In this document: positions 9,007 through 18,156 of the stretch, piece by piece
Layout: the number at the start of each line of letters is the position of its first letter
How positions within the stretch are numbered: the first letter of the stretch is position 1
Origin: Deltaproteobacteria bacterium
GTDB lineage: Bacteria; Myxococcota_A; UBA9160; UBA4427
NCBI GenBank assembly: GCA_029261855.1
Contig: JAJDAN010000088.1
Span: 1-64,000, forward strand
Direction: 5' to 3'
Length of the DNA stretch: 64,000 nucleotides
The notes under the pieces: model-generated
What the model saw: the letters and a program-made list of their open reading frames with translations, nothing else
Database searches by the model: none
Told to the model about the DNA's origin: nothing
Program-made: the position numbers and the translations under genes

Positions 9007-10011
9007 ATGCCCCCGCCCCCCGTCCCCGCGTCCCTCTACGACCGCGCGGTTCGCCCGATCTCCGACCCCGACGTCCCGCAACCCGCTTGCGAGATCTGCG
9101 GTGCGAAGACGGCAAGGCCCTTGTTCGAGATCGAGGGCGTCGACGCCCCCATCGTGGCGTGCACGGGCTGCGGGCTCGGCCGCTTCCATCCCATGATCGA
9201 CGACGAGCGCATCCGATCCTTCTATCCCGAGAACTACTACGGCGAGCCCGGAACCAAGTTCCGTCCGATTCTCGAGCGCCTCGTCCGGGCGGTTGCGGCG
9301 CGCCACATCGGCTTCCTCTCGCGCGACGTACCTTCGGGCGGGTCGATCCTCGACGTCGGCTGTGGGCGGGGCGTTCTGTTCGGGCCGCTTGCCGACCGAG
9401 GCTTTCGGGTGTTCGGGGTCGAGGCCAACGAGCACGCGATCCGAGGCTGTGATGCACGCGCCGAGGTCCGCATCGCGACGCGCCTCTCGGACGCCGGCTT
9501 CGAGGCGGAGAGCTTCGACCAGATCGTCATCTGGCACGTCCTCGAGCACATGGTGGACCCCTTCGACGCCATCGCAGAGTGCAGTCGCCTGCTGCGGCCG
9601 GGAGGACGGCTGATCGTCGCGGTACCGAACTTCGAGAGCTGGCAGGCGCGTTGGAGCGGACCGCACTGGTTCCACCTGGATCCTCCCCGCCACCTCTACC
9701 ACTTCCCGTGTTCCGCTCTCGCGACACTGGTCGAGAAGCACGGCTTCCAGGTGACCTCGAGCCACCACTTCTCCTTGCGTCAGAATCCGTTCGGCTGGAT
9801 CCAGAGCGCGCTCAACCGCTTCACGCGCCAGCCCACCGGTGGGCTCTACACGCTGCTCCACCAACACGAAGGAGCTGCCCTGTCGACGACGACCCGTGTC
9901 GGCATGTGGCTCTGCCTGGTTGCGGCGACGCCCCTGGCGATCGGTCTCAGCGTGATCGCCGCCTGGCTACGGACCGGGGCGACGGTGCACGTGGTGGCGG
10001 TCAAGCAGTAG
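9007..10011 (+). CDS. Class I SAM methyltransferase with N-terminal zinc ribbon
   Basis: A 334-residue protein. Cys28-x2-Cys31 and Cys52-x2-Cys55 form a zinc ribbon. The Methyltransf_23-type domain begins at motif I ILDVGCGRG (114-122), with WHVLEHMVDP and LRPGGRLIVAVPN further on. A hydrophobic helix near the C-terminus (about 295-317) suggests membrane association. This architecture is common next to glycan biosynthesis genes and may act on a sugar or lipid-linked intermediate. It is a paralogue of the gene at 54588-55508 in overall layout. The ATG at 9007 is chosen because it precedes the zinc ribbon at a sensible distance; longer in-frame starts would overlap the PilZ gene. Confidence 0.85.
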   Translation: MPPPPVPASLYDRAVRPISDPDVPQPACEICGAKTARPLFEIEGVDAPIVACTGCGLGRFHPMIDDERIRSFYPENYYGEPGTKFRPILERLVRAVAARHIGFLSRDVPSGGSILDVGCGRGVLFGPLADRGFRVFGVEANEHAIRGCDARAEVRIATRLSDAGFEAESFDQIVIWHVLEHMVDPFDAIAECSRLLRPGGRLIVAVPNFESWQARWSGPHWFHLDPPRHLYHFPCSALATLVEKHGFQVTSSHHFSLRQNPFGWIQSALNRFTRQPTGGLYTLLHQHEGAALSTTTRVGMWLCLVAATPLAIGLSVIAAWLRTGATVHVVAVKQ

Positions 10012-10036
10012 CCGCGAGAAGCGCGCGTCGAGAGCA

Positions 10037-11320
10037 CTACTCCAGATAGCCGAGTGCCCGCAGGCGCGACGCGTCCTCTTCGCTGATCTCTCCCTCGCCC
10101 CTGTCCTCGGCGGCGAGCTTCGCGGTCAGCTCCTGGACCCGGGCGAGATACTCGAGCCCGACCTCGCGGTCCTCCCCGATCCGGTTGTCGGTCTCACCGG
10201 GGTCGGTTTCGAGGTCGTAGAGCTGCCACTTGCCCATCTTGCGGCGGTGGAAGGCGGCCTTGTAGCGGCCGCGACGGTACGTGATGTAGTCGCGCTCGCT
10301 CAGGAAGAGCTCATCCGGTGCGAACAGCTCCGATTCATCCGCCAGCTCCGGGCGGAGCCCCGCCACGCTTCGGACCAGGCCCGGAACATCCCGGGTACGC
10401 AGCAGGCGGGACGGTTCGTCGAAAACCGCGGGCGAGACGATCAAGGGGATGTCGAGCAGGGGCTGGAAGGACGGGTTCCCGAAGTGATGATTCACGGGGC
10501 CCTTCCAGTGCAGCTCGCCCAGGTTCTCGCCGTGATCGGAGATCAAGAAGAGGACCGTTCGCTCGCCGCGCAGGCCGGCGTCTGCCAGGATCGCGAGCGC
10601 CTTCGACAGTTCGACGTCGAAGCGTTCGACAGCTTCTGCGTAGCTCTCGAGCTTGGTCTGGTAGTCGTGTACGTCGAGGTAGTGCACATAGACGAAGGCG
10701 GGGCCCGGTGGTCTGTCGCCAAGGACCTTCTCGAGGGCACCGTTCACGAGAGGCGCGGCTCTTGCGGCGACGAGCACCTGCCGCGGCAGGTCCGCGCGTT
10801 CGGCGCCAACCTCCGCCCAGGCGTCGAAGCCCTGGTCGTAGCCCGCAGGAGCAAAGAGCAGACGATTCGCGACGACACCCGCCGTCCAGTAGCCCGCGTC
10901 CCGCAAGGACTCGGCAAGGGTGGTCAGACCCTGGGGCACGCAGCTGTCCTCTGGGCCCGCGGCGAAGCGCACCATCCCGCACCAGTGGCGCCCCTCCCAG
11001 CCGAGGGGCTCTGCGACGACACCCGACTCGATGCTCGGCGTCCGACCCGTGAAGAGCGCCGCCATCGACATCGTGGTCTGGTGATAGGACGCCTGGAGCT
11101 GCGTGAAGACCTGGCCCGCGTCCGCCAGGCCCTGCATCGTCGGGGTCGCGATGTCTGCGCCGTAGGCCGAAACGTGGTCACGCCGCAGCGTATCGACGAC
11201 GATCAGCACGATGTTCGGCGGCGCGTCGGCGGAGGTCTCCCGGTCCGCGCAGCCGATCGAAAGGGCTCCCGCCAGCAGCAGGAACAGAAGCGGGGACCAG
11301 AGGACGGAAGAGCGCTGCAC
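10037..11320 (-). CDS. Sulfatase-fold lipoprotein with Thr at the nucleophile position
   Basis: A 427-residue member of the alkaline phosphatase/sulfatase superfamily. A signal peptide ends in the lipobox SIGC (Cys24). The metal-binding Asp43 lies in NIVLIVVDTLRRD and a later DHGE lies in LISDHGENLGE. The CxPxRxxxxTG sulfatase signature is replaced by TTMSMAALFTG, which puts Thr82 where formylglycine forms; it is therefore probably not a classical sulfatase. It may be a phosphodiesterase or phospho-group transferase. The C-terminus ends in LRALGYLE. The GTG at 11320 is preferred: it gives a proper lipoprotein signal and leaves room for the divergent gene at 11433. Confidence 0.8.
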   Translation of the reverse strand: MQRSSVLWSPLLFLLLAGALSIGCADRETSADAPPNIVLIVVDTLRRDHVSAYGADIATPTMQGLADAGQVFTQLQASYHQTTMSMAALFTGRTPSIESGVVAEPLGWEGRHWCGMVRFAAGPEDSCVPQGLTTLAESLRDAGYWTAGVVANRLLFAPAGYDQGFDAWAEVGAERADLPRQVLVAARAAPLVNGALEKVLGDRPPGPAFVYVHYLDVHDYQTKLESYAEAVERFDVELSKALAILADAGLRGERTVLFLISDHGENLGELHWKGPVNHHFGNPSFQPLLDIPLIVSPAVFDEPSRLLRTRDVPGLVRSVAGLRPELADESELFAPDELFLSERDYITYRRGRYKAAFHRRKMGKWQLYDLETDPGETDNRIGEDREVGLEYLARVQELTAKLAAEDRGEGEISEEDASRLRALGYLE

Positions 11321-11432
11321 GCACCCATTCTGGGAGAAGCGTGTCTCGCCTGCCACTCGTGCGCGGCTCTCGCGACCCCTCTTGCACCCCGCATGCACAC
11401 AGCAGTGGGCGCCTTCGTGATAGCCTCGCGCC

Positions 11433-13445
11433 ATGCCCCGTCCCCGCCAACCTGTGCTGCTCCTGGGGTGGATTGCGTCCGCGGGTCTGGCGACGGCCTT
11501 GCGCGGATGGAACGCGATCTTCGGCCCGCTCTTCTACGGCTACGACGCGTGGGGGCACATCGCGTACGTCTTCTTCCTGGACATGTATCGGGCGGTCCCC
11601 TACGCGGACCAGGGCTGGTCGTACTTCCACCCGCCACTCCACTATCTCTTCGGCTGGGCCCTGATGCAGTCGGGCAGTCCGGACGTCCTCGTCGTCGGGT
11701 TGTCGCTGCTCGGCGGCGCTGCCAGCCTCGGCGTGGCCGTGCTGGCCGCCTGGATCGTGCGTCGTCGCTTCCCCGCCCGGCCGGGCTACGCGCTGCTGGC
11801 CTTCACGGCGATCGCCTTCCTCCCGGTGCACGTCTACACGAGCCCGATGCCCGGCAACGAGATGACGGCCACCTTCTTCGCCGCCGCCGCCTTCGCCGCC
11901 CACCTCCGCAACGAGTCGCGCGAGTCACCCAGAATCGCGGGCGACGTCCTGACAGGTGTCCTCGCGGGCCTCGCGATGTTGTCCAAGTTCACCGATCTCA
12001 TCCCGGTGCTCGCCATGGGCGCGCTGAGCGCGCTGATGTGGCTGCGCGCAGGACCGACACGAGCGACCACTGCACGACTGGCGCGGCGTGCCGTCGCCAT
12101 CGCGATCCCGCTGCTGGTGCTGGCGGGTCCGTACTACGGACGCAACCTGGCCGAGTTCGGAACGCCGTTCATGACCAGCGCCGACGTCCCCGACGTACAC
12201 CGCATCCAGGCGAGCCAGCCTCCGGGCGAACGCGCGCTCGTCGACTTCTTCCGCTTCCCTGCCGCCGTCCTCGACGAATCGGTTCCCAGCGCGCCCCACA
12301 TGATCCACGCGGTCTGGCCCAACACCTATCTCAACGTCTGGTTCGACACGTTCCGCGAGAGTCAGCTGCCCTTTCCGCGAGACCTCACCCCTCATCCCTT
12401 CATCCACCAGCTGACGATCGGCTTCGGGGTGCTGGGCATCTTGCCCGGCCTGCTGGTCCTGCTCGGCGCGGGGTCGTCCGCCCGACGCGCGCTGCGCGAC
12501 CCCGGCAACGTCGTCGACGCGGGCATGTGGATCCTGGCGGCCGGGACCTTCGCCGCCTTCGTCCTGTTCTCCATCCGGGTCCCCACCTGGGCGGCCCTCA
12601 AGGCGTCGTATCTGCTGAACCTGTCGCTTCCCTATGCGTGGTTCATCGTGCGCGGCACCCAGGTCCTGCGCCGCCGGGACCCCTGGCTGGGCGCGGTGGC
12701 CCCGATCGTCATGGCCGTGCTCGCGCTCGCGGTCAGCTACGTGTTCGCCACCGGACGCCCGCCCGGCCTGATGCGTCGCGACTTCGACAGCATGCAGATG
12801 CACCAGCTGCGCGCGCACTTCGGCGAGTACGCGGCCGTGCGTCAGATCTTCCGGATCGACGCACCCAAGCGGAGCTACATCGAGTCGCGCGCGGCCGTCG
12901 AGCTGCAAGACGGAAATCCGAGAGTCGCGCGGCGTTTCTACGAACGAGCCGGCCAGATGGAGAGCGCCGATCCCGACCAGGAACCGTACTGGCTGAACCG
13001 CCTGGCCGTCGCGTACGCCCTCGACGACCACCCCGAACGCGCGCGCATCCTGCTCGATGACGCGCTCGCCTTTCGCGGCAAGGAGCGCGCGCTCGAAGAG
13101 CTGCTCGTCAACCGCGCCGCTCTGCGAGCGCGAGAGGGGGACTGGGCGGGCGCCGCGGCGGACCTGCACGACGCCCTCGCGGCCGCTCCGGGATTGCCCC
13201 CTGCCTGGTGGAACCTGGCCGTCGTGCTCGATCGCCTGGGACGGACCCAGGACGCCGAAGCTGCGCGGCGCCGCTTCGACGAGACCGCCTCTCCCGCTCC
13301 GCGCGGCTTCCCGTACGGGGTCGGGAACGGCTTCCTCTACGAGTCCGGTGCCGGCCAGCGCTACATGCTGATGCTCGCACCCGACGCGAGCCTGTCCCTG
13401 TACCGACCGCCCCGGGCGCGCAACCGTCCCAGAGGTGTTCGCTAA
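11433..13445 (+). CDS. GT-C-type membrane glycosyltransferase fused to a TPR domain
   Basis: A 670-residue protein with about 10-11 membrane helices over residues 1-450 and a soluble C-terminus. Asp38 in the first extracytoplasmic loop (GYDAWGHIAY) is the likely catalytic Asp of ArnT/PMT-like enzymes that use polyprenyl-phosphate sugars. HPPLHYLFGWAL follows at about 66. Residues about 480-600 contain TPR-like helical repeats (EPYWLNRLAVAYALDDHPERA; PPAWWNLAVVLDRLG). It is closely paralogous to the protein at 16729 (shared HPPLxY, YYGRNLA, KASYxLxxxLPxA segments), which lacks the TPR part. The acceptor is unknown. Confidence 0.8.
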   Translation: MPRPRQPVLLLGWIASAGLATALRGWNAIFGPLFYGYDAWGHIAYVFFLDMYRAVPYADQGWSYFHPPLHYLFGWALMQSGSPDVLVVGLSLLGGAASLGVAVLAAWIVRRRFPARPGYALLAFTAIAFLPVHVYTSPMPGNEMTATFFAAAAFAAHLRNESRESPRIAGDVLTGVLAGLAMLSKFTDLIPVLAMGALSALMWLRAGPTRATTARLARRAVAIAIPLLVLAGPYYGRNLAEFGTPFMTSADVPDVHRIQASQPPGERALVDFFRFPAAVLDESVPSAPHMIHAVWPNTYLNVWFDTFRESQLPFPRDLTPHPFIHQLTIGFGVLGILPGLLVLLGAGSSARRALRDPGNVVDAGMWILAAGTFAAFVLFSIRVPTWAALKASYLLNLSLPYAWFIVRGTQVLRRRDPWLGAVAPIVMAVLALAVSYVFATGRPPGLMRRDFDSMQMHQLRAHFGEYAAVRQIFRIDAPKRSYIESRAAVELQDGNPRVARRFYERAGQMESADPDQEPYWLNRLAVAYALDDHPERARILLDDALAFRGKERALEELLVNRAALRAREGDWAGAAADLHDALAAAPGLPPAWWNLAVVLDRLGRTQDAEAARRRFDETASPAPRGFPYGVGNGFLYESGAGQRYMLMLAPDASLSLYRPPRARNRPRGVR

Positions 13446-13456
13446 CTTCCGGGGCC

Positions 13457-14677
13457 ATGAAACCCCTGGACCCTTCCGCCACCGAAGTCGACGCCAACAA
13501 CACCTGGCGCCTCGCGACCCCTGGCGTCGAGGGTTGGTCGCGCACGGCGAGACCCGACGACCCCAACAAGTACTTCATGGTCTCTTCCGACGGGCATCTG
13601 CATGAGCCCGCGGACCTCTGGAAGGAGCGGATCGAAGACCGCTTTCGCGAGCGACTGCCCGGCATCACCCTGGATCTGGCGGGCAACGCGAGCCAGAAGA
13701 GCGAGGGCTTCCGCCCGATCAAGTTGCGCAACATCAAGTTCGAGGGCGAGGACATCCTCCGGGCCGTCGCCGGCCGCACGCCGGAGGAGCGGCTCGCCGA
13801 TCACGCCCGCGACGGCGTCGACGCGGAGATCCTCTTCCCCAACAAGGGTCTCGTGATGTGGGCGACACCCGACCCCGAGTTCAGCCAGGCGATGTGCCGC
13901 GTCTACAACACCTGGGCCTGGGAGGTGTTCGGGCCCTACAACGATCGACTGTCTCCCATGGCCTGCCTCGCGACCGGTGACATCCCCGGTGCCATCGCCG
14001 AGGTCGAGCGCGTCGCCCGCCTCGGCTTCCGAGGTGTCTGTCTGCCGTGCAAGCCGATCTGGGGTGGTCACGACCACGAGCACCTCAACTACAACCTGCC
14101 GGACTTCGATCTGCTGTGGGCAGCGATCCAGGACGCGGACCTGCCCATGACCTTCCACGTTTCGACCGGACGCGACCCGCGCGCTTCCCGGGGCAACGGG
14201 GGAGCCATCATCAACTATGCGGTCCACTCCCTCGCCCCGACCATGGAGCCCGTCGCCAACCTGTGCGCCTCGGGAGTGCTGGCGCGCTTCCCCGGGCTTC
14301 GCTTCGCCACCATCGAAGCCGGCATCGGCTGGGTGCCGTGGGCGCTGTCGGCCATGGACGAGGCCTACAAGAAGCATCACATGTTCGTGCGACCGAAGCT
14401 CGACATGCTGCCCAGCGAGTACTTCAAGCAGCACGGACACGCATCGTTCCAGGAAGATCCGGCGGGCCTCGACCTGGCCGTCTCTCACGGCCTGGTCGAC
14501 AACTTCCTGTGGGCCAACGACTACCCGCACCACGAAGGCTCGTGGCCGCACTCCGCCCAGGCCATCGAGCGCACCATGGGCCATTTCGAGGACGACGAGC
14601 GCGCGAAGATCCTGGGCCTCAATGCGGCGCGGCTCTTCAAGTTCGACGTTCCGGACCACCAGCGCGCCAGCAGCTGA
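13457..14677 (+). CDS. Amidohydrolase family (Amidohydro_2, COG2159) enzyme
   Basis: A 406-residue TIM-barrel metal hydrolase. SSDGHLHEP supplies His47-x-His49, FHVSTG supplies a further His, and WANDYPHHEGSWPHS carries the late Asp and His residues of the family. Relatives include decarboxylases and ring-cleavage hydrolases such as ACMSD-like enzymes; the substrate cannot be predicted. The ATG at 13457 is 11 bases after the stop of the GT-C/TPR gene, so co-transcription is likely although the functions look unrelated. TAACTT sits 8 bases upstream of the ATG but overlaps the previous stop codon. Confidence 0.88.
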   Translation: MKPLDPSATEVDANNTWRLATPGVEGWSRTARPDDPNKYFMVSSDGHLHEPADLWKERIEDRFRERLPGITLDLAGNASQKSEGFRPIKLRNIKFEGEDILRAVAGRTPEERLADHARDGVDAEILFPNKGLVMWATPDPEFSQAMCRVYNTWAWEVFGPYNDRLSPMACLATGDIPGAIAEVERVARLGFRGVCLPCKPIWGGHDHEHLNYNLPDFDLLWAAIQDADLPMTFHVSTGRDPRASRGNGGAIINYAVHSLAPTMEPVANLCASGVLARFPGLRFATIEAGIGWVPWALSAMDEAYKKHHMFVRPKLDMLPSEYFKQHGHASFQEDPAGLDLAVSHGLVDNFLWANDYPHHEGSWPHSAQAIERTMGHFEDDERAKILGLNAARLFKFDVPDHQRASS

Positions 14678-14796
14678 GCGTCTGCGCACGCGCTGCCGGT
14701 TCCTGAAGGGGTGCCCGACACGCGTGCGAAAGCAGTACAGTATTCGTCCTGTCCGTCCTGCCGATCCCGGAAACACTATCCGATGAGAAGGGACTC

Positions 14797-15513
14797 ATGC
14801 GCCGCGCCATCGTCGTCATCCCCACCTACAACGAGGCCGAGAACCTTCCCCTGCTCGTCCCGGAGGTGCTGTCCCAGGACGAACGCCTCGAGGTGCTGGT
14901 CGTCGACGACAACTCGCCGGACGGCACCGGCAAGCTCGCTCAAGAGCTGTCGGACCGGAACCCGCGCGTGCACGTCCTGCACCGGAGCGCCAAGCAGGGA
15001 CTCGGCGCCGCGTACCGCGCCGGCCTGGCCCGGGCCCTCGAGCTCGATGCCGACGCCGTCTTCCAGATGGACTGCGACTTCTCGCATCCGCCGAGCGTGC
15101 TGCCCTTGATGCTCGAAGAGATCGAGACCCACGACGTCGTCCTGGGCTCGCGCTACGTAAACGGCATCACCGTCGTGAACTGGCCCATCGAACGCATCCT
15201 CATCAGCTGGGCGGCCAACAAGTACGCTCGCTTCGTCACCGGGCTCCCCATCACCGACATCACCGGCGGGCTCCGCTGCGTTCGCAGCGACCTGCTGGCC
15301 AAGCTCGGATTCGAACGCATCCGCTCCGACGGCTATGCGTTCCAGATCGAGATGAACTACCGCTTCGTGAAGCACAAGGCGCGCATCAAGGAGATCCCCT
15401 TCTTCTTCGTCGACCGCACCCGGGGTGAATCGAAGCTCGATCTGCGGATCGCCATCGAGGGGCTGTGGATCTGCTGGTGGATGCGCGTCGCGGACCTCTT
15501 CGGACGACTGTGA
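14797..15513 (+). CDS. GT2 polyprenyl-phosphate sugar synthase (DPM1-like)
   Basis: A 238-residue GT-A glycosyltransferase. It begins VVIPTYNEAENL and VVDDNSPDGTG, has the nucleotide-sugar DxD as Asp92-x-Asp94 (QMDCDFSH), then GSRYVNG and the RGESKLDL region near the C-terminus. These are hallmarks of polyprenol-monophosphomannose synthases, which load a sugar onto polyprenyl phosphate at the inner membrane face. No C-terminal membrane helices are evident. It is the first gene of a five-gene operon whose third product is a GT-C enzyme that would consume this donor. AGAAGGGA is the ribosome site. Confidence 0.9.
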   Translation: MRRAIVVIPTYNEAENLPLLVPEVLSQDERLEVLVVDDNSPDGTGKLAQELSDRNPRVHVLHRSAKQGLGAAYRAGLARALELDADAVFQMDCDFSHPPSVLPLMLEEIETHDVVLGSRYVNGITVVNWPIERILISWAANKYARFVTGLPITDITGGLRCVRSDLLAKLGFERIRSDGYAFQIEMNYRFVKHKARIKEIPFFFVDRTRGESKLDLRIAIEGLWICWWMRVADLFGRL

Positions 15514-15529
15514 GCAGCGCGACCCTCCC

Positions 15530-16732
15530 GTGAGCCACCCGCTTCGCGTCCTCGTCCTGAACGAACGAGACCCGCATCATCCCAACTCCGGTGGTGCAGA
15601 GATCCACGTTCACGAGATCTTCCGCCGCCTGGCGGCCCGCGGCTGGAAGGTCACCCAGCTGGTCTCCCAGGGTCGCGACACGGCAGCGCACGAGCTTCTC
15701 GACGGCGTCGAGATCCGTCGCCTGGGGCGCATCCGTTTCTACTATCCGCGCGTAGCGTGGACCTGCATGCGCGAGACCCGACGCGGCGACTACGACGTGG
15801 TGGTCGAGTGCCTCAACAAGGTCCCCTTCTACGCGCCGGTGTACTCCAGAGTCCCGGTGCTCTCCATCTGCCATCACCTGTTCGGTGAGGTTGCCTTCCA
15901 GCAGGTCGCCTGGCCCATCGCTGCCGCGGTGTGGGGCGCCGAGCAGCTGATCCCACCGCTCTACCGGAAGTGCGAGGTCGTCGCGATTTCCGCTTCCTCG
16001 CGCGACGAGCTGATCGCCCGCGGCCTCGCGCCAGAACGGGTGCGGGTCAGCCACTGCGGCATCGACCATCCGGACGTCGAGGTCGAAACATCGACGCCGC
16101 GACCGCCGCGCGTGGCCTACCTCGGCCGCCTCGAGCCCTACAAGAACGTAGACATCCTGTTGCGAGCCATGGCGAAGCTGAGCGATCGCTTCCCGAACGC
16201 CGAGATCCTGGTGATCGGTCGGGGCGGCGCCCGCGCGAGCCTCGAAGCCCTCGCCAGGCAGCTCGGCATCGCCGATCGCACCCGCTTCACGGGCTTCGTG
16301 AGCGACGCCGAGCGCAACGCCCTGCTGCTCGGCACCCGGGTCTGTGTCTGCCCCTCGGAAAAGGAAGGCTGGGGACTCACGGTGATCGAGTCGAACGCAA
16401 CGGGAACGCCGGTCGTCGCCACCGACGCACCGGGCTTGCGGGATTCCGTACGTCACGGCGAAACCGGCTTCCTGGTCCCGACCCGGGACGTCGACGGCTT
16501 TGCGGCGCGAATCGCAGAGCTGCTGGACGACGATGCGCTGGCGACGCGCATGTCCGGAGCAGCCCTCGAGTGGTCGAAGGAATTCGATTGGGACGTCGCC
16601 GCCGACGAGATGGCCGACGCCCTCCACGACGCGGTCCGTCTCGGACCGACGCGGCCGGAGCGGGCCGAGTCGGAGCGGGCCGAGTCGGAGCGGGCGGGAT
16701 CGGAGCGGGCCGAGTCGGAGAAAGACACTTGA
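15530..16732 (+). CDS. GT4-type glycosyltransferase with repetitive C-terminal tail
   Basis: A 400-residue GT-B enzyme. The N-terminal Rossmann domain begins RVLVLNERDPHHPNSGGAEIHVHE. The C-terminal domain has AYLGRLEPYKNVDILL and the donor-binding segment SEKEGWGLTVIESNATGTPVV, as in retaining GT4 enzymes. The last 25 residues are a hydrophilic repeat (ERAES units) encoded by 15-base tandem repeats. The GTG at 15530 lies 16 bases after the previous stop and just before the first strand. The stop overlaps the TTG start of the next gene. Its probable role is transfer of a sugar to a lipid-linked intermediate in the cytoplasm. Confidence 0.88.
   Translation: MSHPLRVLVLNERDPHHPNSGGAEIHVHEIFRRLAARGWKVTQLVSQGRDTAAHELLDGVEIRRLGRIRFYYPRVAWTCMRETRRGDYDVVVECLNKVPFYAPVYSRVPVLSICHHLFGEVAFQQVAWPIAAAVWGAEQLIPPLYRKCEVVAISASSRDELIARGLAPERVRVSHCGIDHPDVEVETSTPRPPRVAYLGRLEPYKNVDILLRAMAKLSDRFPNAEILVIGRGGARASLEALARQLGIADRTRFTGFVSDAERNALLLGTRVCVCPSEKEGWGLTVIESNATGTPVVATDAPGLRDSVRHGETGFLVPTRDVDGFAARIAELLDDDALATRMSGAALEWSKEFDWDVAADEMADALHDAVRLGPTRPERAESERAESERAGSERAESEKDT
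16656..16720 (+). repeat. 15-base tandem repeat inside the GT4 gene
   Basis: Four copies of CGGAGCGGGCCGAGT (the third with two changes), plus five bases of a fifth. The unit is a multiple of three, so copy-number change would keep the GT4 frame. It encodes the ERAES repeats at the C-terminus. Confidence 0.9.
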
Positions 16733-18156
16733 GCGACACCACCCGCGCGGACCGCGGCTTCGCGATCGGAGCTCTCGCGCTTCTCGTGGTGGGTGTGGCC
16801 ATGCGCTTCCACAACGCCATCGCGTATCCCAAGCGCTGGGGCTTCGACGGCCTCTTCAATGAGCGCTACATCGGTCGATTGCTCGAGAGCTTCGCGTTGC
16901 CGGCGCCCGACACGGACTGGTCGACCGCGCACCCACCGCTCTTCTACTACTTGTCCGCCGGGCTGGGACGGCTGCTGGGCGTGGCCGACTCTCTCGAAGC
17001 GGTGGTTCCGGCGCGCCTCGCCAGCAGTCTGGCGGGCCTCGTGATGGTCGGGCTGTGCTTCGTTCTCGTACGGCGCGCCGTCCCCGAAGACCCGAGACGC
17101 GCCTGCCTCGCGGCGGCGCTGGTGCTCTTCCTGCCGGCGCACATCTACATGAGCGCCATGCTCAACGAGGAGATCCTCGCTGCCACCTTCGTGACCATCG
17201 CGATCTTCGGCGTCTGCGTTTCCGTGATGCGGCGCGACGGAGATCCGGTGCCGTGGTGGCACGACGTCGGCATCGGAGTCGCCGCGGGTCTGGCCCTGCT
17301 CACGAAGTTGAGCGGGCTACTCGTCATCGCTGCGGCGATCGCCGCCTATGGCTGGATGGGCCTGCGCGACCGCCGACTCGCTCCCGCCCTGCGCCGCGCA
17401 GCCGTGATCGCGGGCGTCGCGCTGCTCGTTGGCGGTTGGTACTACGGCCGCAACCTGGCGCTCTACGGCTACCTCTATCCGCAGGACCTCTCGACCCATT
17501 CGCTGATGTTCAGCATGCCGCCGGGCGAGCGACACGTGCTCGACTATTTCTACGTACCCCTGGCCACCTTCACCGACCCCCAGGTCCTGAACGAGGATCT
17601 CCTGGAATCCATCTGGGGAAGCACCTATGTGACCCTCTGGTACGAAGGGCACGGGCACTTCCTCCCGAAGAACGAGCCCGCGGTGGCCCGACTGGGGGCA
17701 GCGCTGCTCGTCCTGGCCCTGCTGCCCACCCTCGCCTTCGTCATCGGCTTCGGGCGCGCGATCCGCCGCGGGCTGCAGGACCCTCATTCGCCAGACGCCC
17801 CGCTGGCCATGCTCTCCCTGCTGACCGGGGCGGGCTATGTGGTGTTCACCTGGGGCAATCCCTGGTTTGCCACCGTCAAAGCGAGCTACATGCTCGGCAT
17901 CGCGCTTCCATTCGCGTACTTTGCCAGTGCGGTCCTGTCGGACTGGATGCGCGGCAGCGGAGACCGCGCGATCGCCATCTCGATCATTCTGGGAGCCCTG
18001 CTCGTGGGAATCTGCGCGGCCTTCACCACCGACATCGGCCTCTGGGACCTGACGCCGAACGGTGCCCTGCCGGGACTGCACTGGGACGGTGCGCCGACCG
18101 TCGCACCGGGAGTGCCTGTTCCGGGAGAACTTCAGCCGGGAGCAAGCGCGCGGTGA
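16729..18156 (+). CDS. GT-C-type membrane glycosyltransferase
   Basis: A 475-residue protein with about 10 membrane helices. Asp40 in the first outer loop (KRWGFDGLFNERY) is the probable catalytic base. AHPPLFYYLSAGL follows, and LAKLL/YYGRNLALYG and VKASYMLGIALPFAYF are shared with the GT-C/TPR protein at 11433. It would transfer a sugar from polyprenyl phosphate outside the cytoplasmic membrane. I place the start at the TTG that overlaps the previous stop (TTGA), because the later Met at 16801 would delete most of the first membrane helix. The gene is translationally coupled to both neighbours. Confidence 0.82.
   Translation: MSDTTRADRGFAIGALALLVVGVAMRFHNAIAYPKRWGFDGLFNERYIGRLLESFALPAPDTDWSTAHPPLFYYLSAGLGRLLGVADSLEAVVPARLASSLAGLVMVGLCFVLVRRAVPEDPRRACLAAALVLFLPAHIYMSAMLNEEILAATFVTIAIFGVCVSVMRRDGDPVPWWHDVGIGVAAGLALLTKLSGLLVIAAAIAAYGWMGLRDRRLAPALRRAAVIAGVALLVGGWYYGRNLALYGYLYPQDLSTHSLMFSMPPGERHVLDYFYVPLATFTDPQVLNEDLLESIWGSTYVTLWYEGHGHFLPKNEPAVARLGAALLVLALLPTLAFVIGFGRAIRRGLQDPHSPDAPLAMLSLLTGAGYVVFTWGNPWFATVKASYMLGIALPFAYFASAVLSDWMRGSGDRAIAISIILGALLVGICAAFTTDIGLWDLTPNGALPGLHWDGAPTVAPGVPVPGELQPGASAR

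Noticed and set aside
10247-13060. 937-codon open frame on the plus strand across the sulfatase-fold and GT-C/TPR genes
   Set aside because: It is antisense to one gene and out of frame with the other, both with clear domain motifs; its own product is Arg/Pro/Gly-rich without domains.
16729-16800. Later ATG at 16801 as the start of the GT-C gene
   Set aside because: It would remove most of the first membrane helix and the overlap with the upstream stop that fits the rest of the operon.
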